Origin: CAWBYL01 sp963793025
GTDB lineage: Bacteria; Actinomycetota; Acidimicrobiia; Acidimicrobiales; Acidimicrobilacustridaceae
Direction of reading: 5' to 3'
Assembly (NCBI GenBank): GCA_963793025.1
Contig: CAWBYL010000002.1
Coordinates: 62,001 to 126,000 of the forward strand
Length of the DNA: 64,000 nt
Below, piece by piece: positions 1 to 7,463 of the stretch. Under the pieces are notes generated by a model, which saw nothing but the letters and a program-made list of their open reading frames with translations, was not told the DNA's origin and did not search any database. Made by a program: the position numbers and the translations under genes. The number at the start of each line of letters is the position of its first letter. Position 1 is the stretch's first letter.

Positions 1-7
1 GCCGACC

Positions 8-1012
8 ATGCGGGCCTGGGTCGTCCACCGGCCCGGACCCATGGCCACCGGGCCGTTGCGCCTGATCGAGAGGCCCGTCCCCGAGCCCGGCCCCGGCCAG
101 ATCCGTGTGAAGGTCTCGGTGTGCGGGGTGTGCCGCACCGACCTGCACCTGGCCGAAGGGGACCTCGAGCCTCGCCGCCCCGACGTCGTGCCCGGCCACG
201 AGGTGGTCGGAGTGGTCGACGCCCTCGGACCAGGGAGCACCCGCTTCGCCGTCGGTGACCGGGTGGGGGCGGCGTGGCTGGCCCGCTCGTGCGGGGTGTG
301 CCGGTTCTGCACCGTCGACCGCGAGAACCTGTGCCTCGATCCCACCTTCACGGGGTGGGACGTCGACGGAGGCTTCGCCGAGTTCATGGTCGCCGAGGAC
401 GCCTTCGTCTACGACCTCCCGGCCTCGTTCGGCGACGAAGGCGTGGCGCCGCTGCTGTGTGCCGGCATCATCGGATTCCGGGCTCTTCGGCGCGCCGAGC
501 TACCACCCGGCGGCCGCCTCGGTCTCTACGGCTTCGGCGGTTCGGCCCACCTCACCGCCCAGGTGGCCCGGTCGGAAGGGGCCACCATCCACGTCCTGAC
601 CCGCTCCGCCGGCGATCGGGAGCTCGCCCGCCGCCTCGGCGCGGCATCGGTCGGCGAGGCCTACGACCAGCCGCCCGAGCCCCTCGACGCCGCCATCCTC
701 TTCGCCCCCGTCGGCGACCTGGTGCCCGTGGCCCTGGCCGCCCTCGACCGGGGCGGCACCCTCGCCGTGGCCGGGATCCACCTCAGCGACATCCCCGCGC
801 TCGACTACCAGGGGCACCTGTTCCAGGAGCGCACGTTGCGCAGCGTCACCGCCAACACCCGCCACGACGGCCGGGAGCTGCTGGCCATCGCCGATCGGAT
901 CGCCATGGTCGCCACCACGACCCGGTACGGCTTCGACGCCGTCGACCAGGCCCTGTTGGACCTGGCCGAGGGACGCCTCAGCGGGGCCGCCGTCGTGGTC
1001 CTCGACCGCTGA
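8..1012 (+). CDS. Zinc-dependent medium-chain alcohol dehydrogenase
   Basis: A cytoplasmic MDR-family dehydrogenase of 334 aa expected to interconvert an alcohol and an aldehyde with NAD(P); the substrate cannot be read from sequence. The GroES-like N-terminal half carries the catalytic-zinc region GVCRTDLH (Cys42, His47) and a GHE at about 63-65. The four structural-zinc cysteines lie in CGVCRFCTVDRENLC (about 95-109). The Rossmann half carries GLYGFGGSAH at about 171-180, a variant of the usual GxGxxG. Length matches the single-domain AdhP-like group. The ATG lies only seven bases from the window edge, so its promoter and any upstream partner are out of view. It is followed 53 bp later by an HsaA-like flavoprotein on the same strand. 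Confidence 0.9.
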   Translation: MRAWVVHRPGPMATGPLRLIERPVPEPGPGQIRVKVSVCGVCRTDLHLAEGDLEPRRPDVVPGHEVVGVVDALGPGSTRFAVGDRVGAAWLARSCGVCRFCTVDRENLCLDPTFTGWDVDGGFAEFMVAEDAFVYDLPASFGDEGVAPLLCAGIIGFRALRRAELPPGGRLGLYGFGGSAHLTAQVARSEGATIHVLTRSAGDRELARRLGAASVGEAYDQPPEPLDAAILFAPVGDLVPVALAALDRGGTLAVAGIHLSDIPALDYQGHLFQERTLRSVTANTRHDGRELLAIADRIAMVATTTRYGFDAVDQALLDLAEGRLSGAAVVVLDR

Positions 1013-1052
1013 CCGGCCGGGCCCGACCCCACCCCGGCGATGATGGCCCGAC

Positions 1053-1058
1053 TACGTT
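1053..1058 (+). promoter_or_regulatory. Candidate -10 box, leaderless start of the flavoprotein gene
   Basis: TACGTT ends seven bases before the ATG at 1066. No Shine-Dalgarno sequence precedes that ATG, so transcription could begin at or next to the start codon. No -35 element is recognisable. It belongs to a repeated pattern in this window (see findings). Confidence 0.35.
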
Positions 1059-1065
1059 TCCCGCG

Positions 1066-2217
1066 ATGAGCGACAGCACGCTTCTGGAACGGGTCCGGGC
1101 CCTGGCCCCGCTGGTGGAGGACTCGGCCGACGAGATGGAGCGCCGGGCCGCCCTCACCAGCGAGGTGGCAGCGGCGATCCGGGAGTCGGGGGCCCTCCAT
1201 GTGATGGTGCCGGCCGAGCTCGGCGGCGACGAGCTCGACATCGTCGACGCCATCGAGGTGTTCGAGGAGCTGGCCCGCCAGGACGGCTCGGTGGGGTGGT
1301 CCACGATGGCCGCCTCGGTCAGCACGACGTTCACCGCCATCTACACCAGCGACGAGGTGGCCCACGGCCTGTTCGGCACGAACCGAGGAGCGGTCCTCGC
1401 CGGCCAGCTGGCCCCGATGGGCCGGGCCGTGCCCGACGGCGACGGCTACGTCATCTCGGGCTCCTACCGCTTCGGGTCGGGGTCCGATCAGACGACGCAC
1501 ATGCTCGGCGGCTGCCTGCTCTTCCGCGACGGCGAGATGGTCATGCGGGCCAACGGGATGCCCGAGGTGGTGGCGGCGGTGGTCCCCAACGACCGCATCG
1601 ACTTCCAGGGCAACTGGAACGTGATGGGGTTGTCGGGCACGGCGAGCGTCGACTACGAGATCGCCCCCATCACGGTGAGCGCCGGCGAGGTGTTCTCGAT
1701 CTTCACCGAGGTGCCCGAGCGCGGTTCGGACGTGCACCGCCTGGGGGTCACCGTGCTCACCGCCGCCGGCCATGCCGGATGGGCTCTCGGCGTGGCCCGG
1801 CGGGCTCTCGACGAGATCGCCTTCATCGCCGCCACCAAGGTGCGCATGAGCGACACCCTCCTGGCCGAGCAGCAGATCTTCCAGGTGGGCTACGCCGAGG
1901 CCGAGGCCAAGGTGCGCGCCGCCCGGGCCTTCGTCATGGAGGCCTTCGGCGCGGCCGAGCAGGAGGTCACCGGCGGTGGCCGCCTCTCGCCCGAAGCCAA
2001 CCATCTGGCCCGCCTGGCCACGACGTGGGCGACCTCGGCCGCCACCGAGGCGGTGGAGTGGGCCTACCGGGAGTCCGGCACCGACTCGTTGCGGAACCCC
2101 AGCGTGCTCGGCCGGTGCTTCCGGGACATGAACGCCGCCACCCAGCACGTCATGGTGGGCCGCAAGACGCTCACCGACGCCGCCGCCAACCTCCTGGCCG
2201 CCGCCGCCCCCGCCTGA
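1066..2217 (+). CDS. Acyl-CoA dehydrogenase-fold flavoprotein (HsaA-like monooxygenase group)
   Basis: A 383-aa protein of the acyl-CoA dehydrogenase fold. The N-terminus (LLERVRALAPLVEDSADEME, then the PAELGG segment) and the C-terminal FRDMNAATQHVMVG resemble the type-2 C-terminal domain branch that includes the reduced-flavin-dependent monooxygenase HsaA, rather than classical beta-oxidation dehydrogenases. I therefore expect a hydroxylase or dehydrogenase acting on an aromatic, steroid-like or acyl-CoA substrate. The ATG at 1066 was chosen over longer in-frame readings because upstream codons overlap the preceding gene and read as low-complexity shadow. The convergent thiolase/DUF35 pair next to it fits a ring- or side-chain-degradation setting, but that link is inference. 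Confidence 0.8.
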   Translation: MSDSTLLERVRALAPLVEDSADEMERRAALTSEVAAAIRESGALHVMVPAELGGDELDIVDAIEVFEELARQDGSVGWSTMAASVSTTFTAIYTSDEVAHGLFGTNRGAVLAGQLAPMGRAVPDGDGYVISGSYRFGSGSDQTTHMLGGCLLFRDGEMVMRANGMPEVVAAVVPNDRIDFQGNWNVMGLSGTASVDYEIAPITVSAGEVFSIFTEVPERGSDVHRLGVTVLTAAGHAGWALGVARRALDEIAFIAATKVRMSDTLLAEQQIFQVGYAEAEAKVRAARAFVMEAFGAAEQEVTGGGRLSPEANHLARLATTWATSAATEAVEWAYRESGTDSLRNPSVLGRCFRDMNAATQHVMVGRKTLTDAAANLLAAAAPA

Positions 2218-2230
2218 TCCCGCCCCGCCC

Positions 2231-3409
2231 TCAGTGGTCGCGACCGAGGATGAGGCCGCTGGTGGGGACGCCGGTGCCGCCGGTGACGAGGACGTGGTCG
2301 ACGGCGTCGACCTGGTTGACCGACGTGCCCCGCACCTGGCGGACAGCCTCGGCGATGCCGTTCATGCCGTGCAGGTAGGCCTCTCCGAGCTGGCCGCCGT
2401 GGGTGTTGACGGGCAGACCGCCGCCGAGCTCGATGTTGCCGTCGCGGATGAAGTCCTTGGCCTCGCCCCGCGGGCAGAACCCGAACTCCTCGAGCTGGGT
2501 GAGCACGAACGGGGTGAAGTGGTCGTAGATCACCGCCGTCTGGATGTCGTCGGGCCCGAGCCCCGAGTCCGACCACAGCTGGTCGGCCACCAGTCCCATC
2601 TCGGGCAGGCCGGTGATGTCGTCGGCGTAGTAGTGCGTCATCATCTGCGTCGAGGTGGTGGCCCCCTGGGCGACGGCGTTGATGATCGCCGGCGGATGGG
2701 GGAGGTCACGGGCCCGCTCGGCGCTCACGATGACCAGCGCCTGCCCGCCGTCGGTCTCCTGGCAGCAGTCGAGCAGGTGCAGCGGCTCCACGATCCACCG
2801 GCTGTTCTGGTGGTCCTCGAGGGTGATCGGCTGCTCGTAGAACCAGGCCTTCGGGTTGGTGGCGGCGTGCTTGCGGTCGGCCACCGTCACCCGACCGAAG
2901 TCCTCGCTGGTGGCGCCGTAGGCGTGCATGTAGCGCCGGGCGCTCATGGCCACCCACTGGGCCGGGGTCAACAGCCCGTAGGGCAGGTACCAGGCGAAGT
3001 GAGCGGTCTCGGCGCTGGGGGACGAGGTGCCCATGCCCTGCACCCCGGCCCCGAATCGGTGCTCGGAGCGCTCGTTGAAGGCCCGGTAGCAGACCACCAC
3101 GTCGGCCACGCCGGTGGCCACGGCCATGGCCGCCTGGAGCACGGTGGCCGCCGGCGCCCCGCCGCCGAAGTGGATGCGGCTGAACAGGGTGAGATCGCCC
3201 ATGCCCAGGTTCCGGGCCACCTCGATCTCGGGGTTGGTCTCCATCGTGTAGGTGACGAGGCCGTCGACGTCGGAGGGCTGCAGGCCGGCGTCGGCCACCG
3301 CGTCGCGGATCGCCTCACAGGCCAGCTGCAGCTCGCTGCGCCCTGAGTTCTTGGAGAACTCCGTGGCGCCGATCCCGGCGATGGCGGCGACACCGCTCAG
3401 CGCGCTCAT
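2231..3409 (-). CDS. Thiolase-like protein (SCP-x/lipid-transfer type)
   Basis: A 392-aa thiolase-superfamily protein of the lipid-transfer (SCP-x/Ltp) branch. It has the usual opening GVAAIAGIGATEFSKNSGRS, a glycine-rich HFGGGAPAATVLQAA near residue 80, and a C-terminal VTGGTGVPTSGLILG. I do not see the CxS active-site motif of degradative thiolases. It overlaps the upstream DUF35 gene by four bases (ATGA), so the two are probably translated together. In steroid side-chain catabolism such Ltp-DUF35 pairs form retro-aldolases (for example Ltp2 with the DUF35 part of ChsH2); the same architecture is likely here, with an unknown acyl-CoA substrate. Confidence 0.85.
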   Translation of the reverse strand: MSALSGVAAIAGIGATEFSKNSGRSELQLACEAIRDAVADAGLQPSDVDGLVTYTMETNPEIEVARNLGMGDLTLFSRIHFGGGAPAATVLQAAMAVATGVADVVVCYRAFNERSEHRFGAGVQGMGTSSPSAETAHFAWYLPYGLLTPAQWVAMSARRYMHAYGATSEDFGRVTVADRKHAATNPKAWFYEQPITLEDHQNSRWIVEPLHLLDCCQETDGGQALVIVSAERARDLPHPPAIINAVAQGATTSTQMMTHYYADDITGLPEMGLVADQLWSDSGLGPDDIQTAVIYDHFTPFVLTQLEEFGFCPRGEAKDFIRDGNIELGGGLPVNTHGGQLGEAYLHGMNGIAEAVRQVRGTSVNQVDAVDHVLVTGGTGVPTSGLILGRDH

Positions 3410-3855
3410 CGGCCCGCCTCCGACGTCTCGGCCACCGCGCCGGCCGGCTCGAACTGCGGGAGGACGAGCCCGTCGCCGCAGTCCTCGAACGTGACCTGCA
3501 CCGGCATGCCGATCTCGATGGCGTCAGGTGCGACCCCCACGATGTTGGAGACCAACCGGGTGCCCTCCTCCAGCTCCACCAGGATCACGGGGAGCGGGTA
3601 CTCGAACGACGGGATCTGCGGGTAGTGGTTGACCACGAAGCTGTACACCGTCCCCCGCCCGCTCGACTCCGCCGTGTCCCACTCGGTGGACTGGCAGTGC
3701 GGGCACATGGGCCCCGGCGGGTGGCGCAGCTCACCGCACGCCGTGCACCGTTGGATGAGCAGGCGGTGTTCCGCCGCCCCGTCGAAGAAGAAGGCGTTGT
3801 CCCGGTTGATCGGGGGACGGGGCCGGGGTGGCCGGGCCTGGTCCTCGTGGCTCAT
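3406..3855 (-). CDS. DUF35 zinc-ribbon/OB-fold protein
   Basis: A 149-aa partner protein with an N-terminal helix, a rubredoxin-like zinc ribbon (CTACGELRHPPGPMCPHC, two CxxC knuckles) and a C-terminal OB fold that usually binds acyl-CoA. Members of this family act as the acyl-CoA-binding half of thiolase-like enzymes, and this one is translationally coupled to the thiolase-like gene downstream. A good ribosome-binding site (GAGGAG, about six bases from the ATG) supports the start at 3855, so this is the first gene of the two-gene unit. Confidence 0.88.
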   Translation of the reverse strand: MSHEDQARPPRPRPPINRDNAFFFDGAAEHRLLIQRCTACGELRHPPGPMCPHCQSTEWDTAESSGRGTVYSFVVNHYPQIPSFEYPLPVILVELEEGTRLVSNIVGVAPDAIEIGMPVQVTFEDCGDGLVLPQFEPAGAVAETSEAGR

Positions 3856-3879
3856 GGGCTCTCCTCACCGGTGGTCCGA

Positions 3880-3906
3880 CCGGGCCAGCCAACCAGACCG
3901 GCCCGG
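3880..3906 (-). terminator. Weak hairpin downstream of the transglutaminase operon
   Basis: CCGGGCC (3880-3886) and GGCCCGG (3900-3906) can pair around a 13-base loop. It sits just past the end of the minus-strand transglutaminase operon and before the DUF35 gene. There is no T-rich tail, so termination activity is uncertain. Confidence 0.3.
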
Positions 3907-3938
3907 CGGTGTCGAAGGCGACTGATCGGGAGATGGTT

Positions 3939-4850
3939 TCAGGAGACGGCGGCGAGCGACGGATCGCCGTCGGGCACGGTGGCCACGTCGACGGTGACCT
4001 TCAGCTTCTGGCCCTCGCCCTCGGTGAAGATCACGCCCTTGAGCGGGGGCACGTCCTTGTAGTCGCGACCCCAGGCCAGGGTGACGTAGCGCTCGTTGGC
4101 GAACTTGTCGTTGGTGGGATCGAGGTCGATCCAACCGACCTGGGGCACGAACACCGAGACCCAGGCGTGGGAGACGTCGGCACCGACGAGCCGCTCCCTG
4201 CCCGGGGGCGGAAGGGTCTCGAGGTAGCCGCTCACGTAGCGCACGGCCAGGCCCAGACCCCGGAGGCCGCTGATGGTGAGATGGGCGAAGTCCTGGCACA
4301 CGCCGGCCCGCGCCGCCAGCACATCGTCGATCGGTGTGCTGACCGTGGTCGATCCAGGCGCGAACTCGAAGTCGGCGTGCAGACGGGAGGCCAGCTCGGC
4401 CAGCCCGGCCAGCAAGGGCCGCCCGGCCGGGAACGACCGCGAGGCGTACTCGAGGGCCCCGACGGAGGGCTTCACCGCCGGTGACTCGAGCACGAACTGC
4501 CGGGCGTCGATGGTGTCGGCGCCGGTGTCACGGTGCAGCAGGTCGCGCGCCTGCTCCCACGGCAGGTCGCCGACGGTGGTGGCCAGGTCGGGACCGGGGC
4601 GCACGTCGACCAGCGAGGTGGCGGTGACGACGAGGTCCCGATGGGGTTCGAGGACGGTGAAGTGGGCCGCCCGGTTGCCGTAGAAGTCCCGTCGCTCCCG
4701 ATAGTGCTCGGGGAACGGGTCGATGGTGAGGGTGGAGGAGTAGGTCTGCTGGTTCGGGGTCTCGCGCGGGTGGAGGTGGGCCACGCCGTAGCTCGCCGAG
4801 ACCGAGGACTCGTAGTGGTAGTGCGTGCGGTGCACGACCCGGTAGGTCAT
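3939..4850 (-). CDS. Transglutaminase-family protein (bacterial, with Transglut_N)
   Basis: A 303-aa cytoplasmic transglutaminase-like cysteine protease or acyltransferase. The N-terminal beta domain begins YRVVHRTHYHYESSV. The core carries the catalytic triad: Cys185 in AGVCQDFAH, His228 in VSHAWV and Asp244 in IDLDPTND. It resembles mycobacterial Rv2569c, which sits beside the ATP-grasp/alpha-E gene Rv2567. The start was placed at the ATG that overlaps the stop of the preceding gene (ATGA, 4847-4850); the reading frame stays open far upstream but only as a shadow of that gene. It is the last gene of the five-gene ATP-grasp/alpha-E/transglutaminase run. The substrate is unknown; the family is proposed to cleave or form amide links on small peptides. 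Confidence 0.9.
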   Translation of the reverse strand: MTYRVVHRTHYHYESSVSASYGVAHLHPRETPNQQTYSSTLTIDPFPEHYRERRDFYGNRAAHFTVLEPHRDLVVTATSLVDVRPGPDLATTVGDLPWEQARDLLHRDTGADTIDARQFVLESPAVKPSVGALEYASRSFPAGRPLLAGLAELASRLHADFEFAPGSTTVSTPIDDVLAARAGVCQDFAHLTISGLRGLGLAVRYVSGYLETLPPPGRERLVGADVSHAWVSVFVPQVGWIDLDPTNDKFANERYVTLAWGRDYKDVPPLKGVIFTEGEGQKLKVTVDVATVPDGDPSLAAVS

Positions 4851-7441
4851 GGCCCCGGCTCCGGGGCGGTGGGGGCCACCGGTCCGTAGCTCTGGCTGGG
4901 GGCCACCACGCGCTGGGGGAGCTGGTGGGAGAAGTGGGCGGCGTCGAGGTGCTCGCCCAGTCGGGTGAGCAGGTCGGTCACGTTGGCCAGGAAGGCCCAG
5001 AGCGGCTGGGGCCGGACCGCGGTCGGGTCGTCGCCGGCGTCGGGGTGGTAGCGGGCCAGCTCGTTGGTGTCGGCCAGCGCCACCACGGTGGCCAGCTCGT
5101 CGAGGAGGGCCTCGATCTCGACCCGGCGACTCTCGTCGGCCGGGGGCATGGCCCGCACCGCCTCGCCGAGGTGGTCGACCTGGTAGGCGAGGGAGCGGGG
5201 GTTGGCGGCGTCGAGGAGGAGCAGGTCGAGGAGGGTCTCGACCTGGGCGTGGGAGCGGTAGCGACGGCGGTAGGTGACGATGCTCTCGGCCGCGGTGAGC
5301 ACCGATTCGATGATCAGGCTGTCGGTGGCGGCGTCGCGCCTGGTGGTGATCGTCGTGGTGAGCAGGGCGCACAGCTGCAGCGATCGTTCGATGCGCCGGC
5401 CCGCCTCCATGAACTGCCAGCCGTCGTCGCGCACCATCGACTCGGCCGAGAGGCCCGAGAGGGCCAACATGGCGGCCAACACCCGACCGAACACCCCGGT
5501 GACGGCGACCACCGGGAGGCTGTCGTCGAGCTCGGACAGGTCGCTCTCCAGGTGACCGATGACGAGCCAGGTGTCGTTGGAGAGCTGGTCGCGCACCTGG
5601 GCGGCGGCATCGAGCAGGTGGCGCACGGAATGAGCCACCGAACCCGTCCGGCGGGGATCGACCAACAGCGACCGCAGCTCGGGCCCGGGATCGGCCAGTC
5701 GTTCGGCGGCGTCGGCGCCGACGAACCCGGGAAAGGTGCCCGACGTGTGGGTCAGCGCGGCGAGGAGCACCTCGATGCACGAGATGCCCGGGGTGCTGGT
5801 GCCGCTGGCGAACTCGGTCAGGCGGTCCGACGCGACCCGCACCTGGCGGACGAGGTCCTCGGCCCGTTCGGCGTAGCGGCTGAGCCAGAAGAGGTTCTCC
5901 GCCGCTCGCTGCGACATGGAGGTCTCGGGTTCGATGCGGATCGCCGAGTCGTCGGGCTGCAGCCAGTAGGCGCTGACCCTCTCCTGCTCCTGGGCCAGCA
6001 CCCAGGTGTCCTTGCTCCACGCCCCGTTCTGGTTGCTGATCAGGGCCTCGTCGGCGCTCGGGCTGACACGGGTGAGCCCGCCCGGCATCACCGTGTAGCC
6101 GGACTCGGCGGCCACCGCGAAGCCTCGCAGCACCGAGCGCCGAGGCTGGAGGGCGCCGTCGATGAAGGTGGGCGCGGCCCCCAGGGCGAGGGGCTCCTGG
6201 CCCACCCAGGCGTAGGGGGAGGCCTCGATGCGGGCGCGGATGGCGGCCAGCTGCTCGGTGCTCGACTCGAAGCCGAGGACGGGGATGGGGTCGGGCTCGA
6301 CCGGGCACTTGAGGACGAGCTCGTCGAGGTGGTCGAGCACGTAGCGGCGCGAGTCGGCGTCCCCACACCACCACGTGGCCACGCTGGGCAGGCGCAGCTC
6401 CTCGCCGAGGAGGACCTCGGCGATCCGGGGCAGGAAGGCCAACAGGCTGGGGTTCTCCAGCACGCCGCTGCCGAAGGTGTTGACCACCGAGACGTTGCCG
6501 ACCCGGCAGGCCTCCATCAACCCGGGGACGCCGAGGCGGGAGTCCGATCGCAGCTCGAGCGGATCGCAGTACTGGGAGTCGACCCGGCGCAGGATCACGT
6601 GCACCGGCTCCAGGCGCCCGACGGTGCGGACCCACACCCGGCCGTCGCGGACCCGGAGGTCGGAGCCCTGCACGAGCGGGTACCCGAGGTACGACGCCAG
6701 AGCGGCGTGCTCGTAGGCCGTCTCGCTCCACGGTCCCGGGGTGAGCACCACCACGCGAGGGGAGTCGGTCGACGCCGGGGCCACGCGCTGCAGGGCGGCC
6801 CGCAGCTCGCGGAAGAACGGGGCGAGGCGCACCACCGACGTGTCGCGGTACAGCTCGGGCAGCACGCGCGACACGACCACCCGGTTCTCCAGCGCGTACC
6901 CCATGCCCGACGGTGCCTGGGTCCGGTTCGACAGGACGGTCCACGAGCCGTCGGCGGCGCGGCCGAGGTCGAAGGCGGCGTGGAAGAGCTGGTGGTCACC
7001 GGGGAGGCGGATGTCCTCGGCCTCGCGGATGTAGTTGGGGTGGGCGTAGACGACCTCGGGCGGGACGAGGCCCTCGCTCAGCAACCGGCGGGGGCCGTAG
7101 AGGTCGGCGAGCACCAGGTCGAGCAGCTCGGCCCGCTGGGCCAGGCCCGCCTCGAGGGCCGTCCACTCCTCCGTCGAGACCACGATCGGCACCGGATCGA
7201 GCATCCACAGGCGCGGTGAGCTGCTTCCCCCGCTGGTGACGTTGTAGGTGACGGCGTCGTTGGCCAGCAGCCGGCGCGACTCCCGGGTGCGTTCGGCCAG
7301 CTCGACCGACCCGAGGCGATCGAGGCCCTCGGCCACCTTGGACCAGTGCCCCCGGACCTTGTCACCGTCGACGAACTCGTCGAACCGCCCCGGGCGCGGC
7401 TCGTAGGTGCCGCGGAGGTCGGTCGTGGGCTGGAGGGTCAT
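4847..7441 (-). CDS. Circularly permuted ATP-grasp / alpha-E fusion protein
   Basis: An 864-aa fusion. The first ~490 residues are a circularly permuted type 2 ATP-grasp domain (formerly DUF404/DUF407), proposed to be a peptide or amide ligase; recognisable segments are LLVLADLYGPRRLL-like YGPRRLLSEGLVPPEVV and ENRVVVSRVLPELYRD. The last ~320 residues are an all-helical alpha-E domain (formerly DUF403), starting about SMSQRAAENLFWLSRYAERAE. The architecture and length match mycobacterial Rv2567. The gene starts 22 bp after the DUF2126 gene and overlaps the transglutaminase by four bases. The pathway is unresolved; genomic work by Iyer and colleagues proposed peptide modification by such systems. 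Confidence 0.9.
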   Translation of the reverse strand: MTLQPTTDLRGTYEPRPGRFDEFVDGDKVRGHWSKVAEGLDRLGSVELAERTRESRRLLANDAVTYNVTSGGSSSPRLWMLDPVPIVVSTEEWTALEAGLAQRAELLDLVLADLYGPRRLLSEGLVPPEVVYAHPNYIREAEDIRLPGDHQLFHAAFDLGRAADGSWTVLSNRTQAPSGMGYALENRVVVSRVLPELYRDTSVVRLAPFFRELRAALQRVAPASTDSPRVVVLTPGPWSETAYEHAALASYLGYPLVQGSDLRVRDGRVWVRTVGRLEPVHVILRRVDSQYCDPLELRSDSRLGVPGLMEACRVGNVSVVNTFGSGVLENPSLLAFLPRIAEVLLGEELRLPSVATWWCGDADSRRYVLDHLDELVLKCPVEPDPIPVLGFESSTEQLAAIRARIEASPYAWVGQEPLALGAAPTFIDGALQPRRSVLRGFAVAAESGYTVMPGGLTRVSPSADEALISNQNGAWSKDTWVLAQEQERVSAYWLQPDDSAIRIEPETSMSQRAAENLFWLSRYAERAEDLVRQVRVASDRLTEFASGTSTPGISCIEVLLAALTHTSGTFPGFVGADAAERLADPGPELRSLLVDPRRTGSVAHSVRHLLDAAAQVRDQLSNDTWLVIGHLESDLSELDDSLPVVAVTGVFGRVLAAMLALSGLSAESMVRDDGWQFMEAGRRIERSLQLCALLTTTITTRRDAATDSLIIESVLTAAESIVTYRRRYRSHAQVETLLDLLLLDAANPRSLAYQVDHLGEAVRAMPPADESRRVEIEALLDELATVVALADTNELARYHPDAGDDPTAVRPQPLWAFLANVTDLLTRLGEHLDAAHFSHQLPQRVVAPSQSYGPVAPTAPEPGP

Positions 7442-7463
7442 GGCACCAAGGTCGGATCGGTGA

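Noticed and set aside
805..2148. Long open frame antisense to the flavoprotein gene
   Set aside because: At about 70% GC, antisense frames stay open by codon bias. The product is His/Gly/Arg-rich with no domain, while the plus strand encodes a recognised protein.
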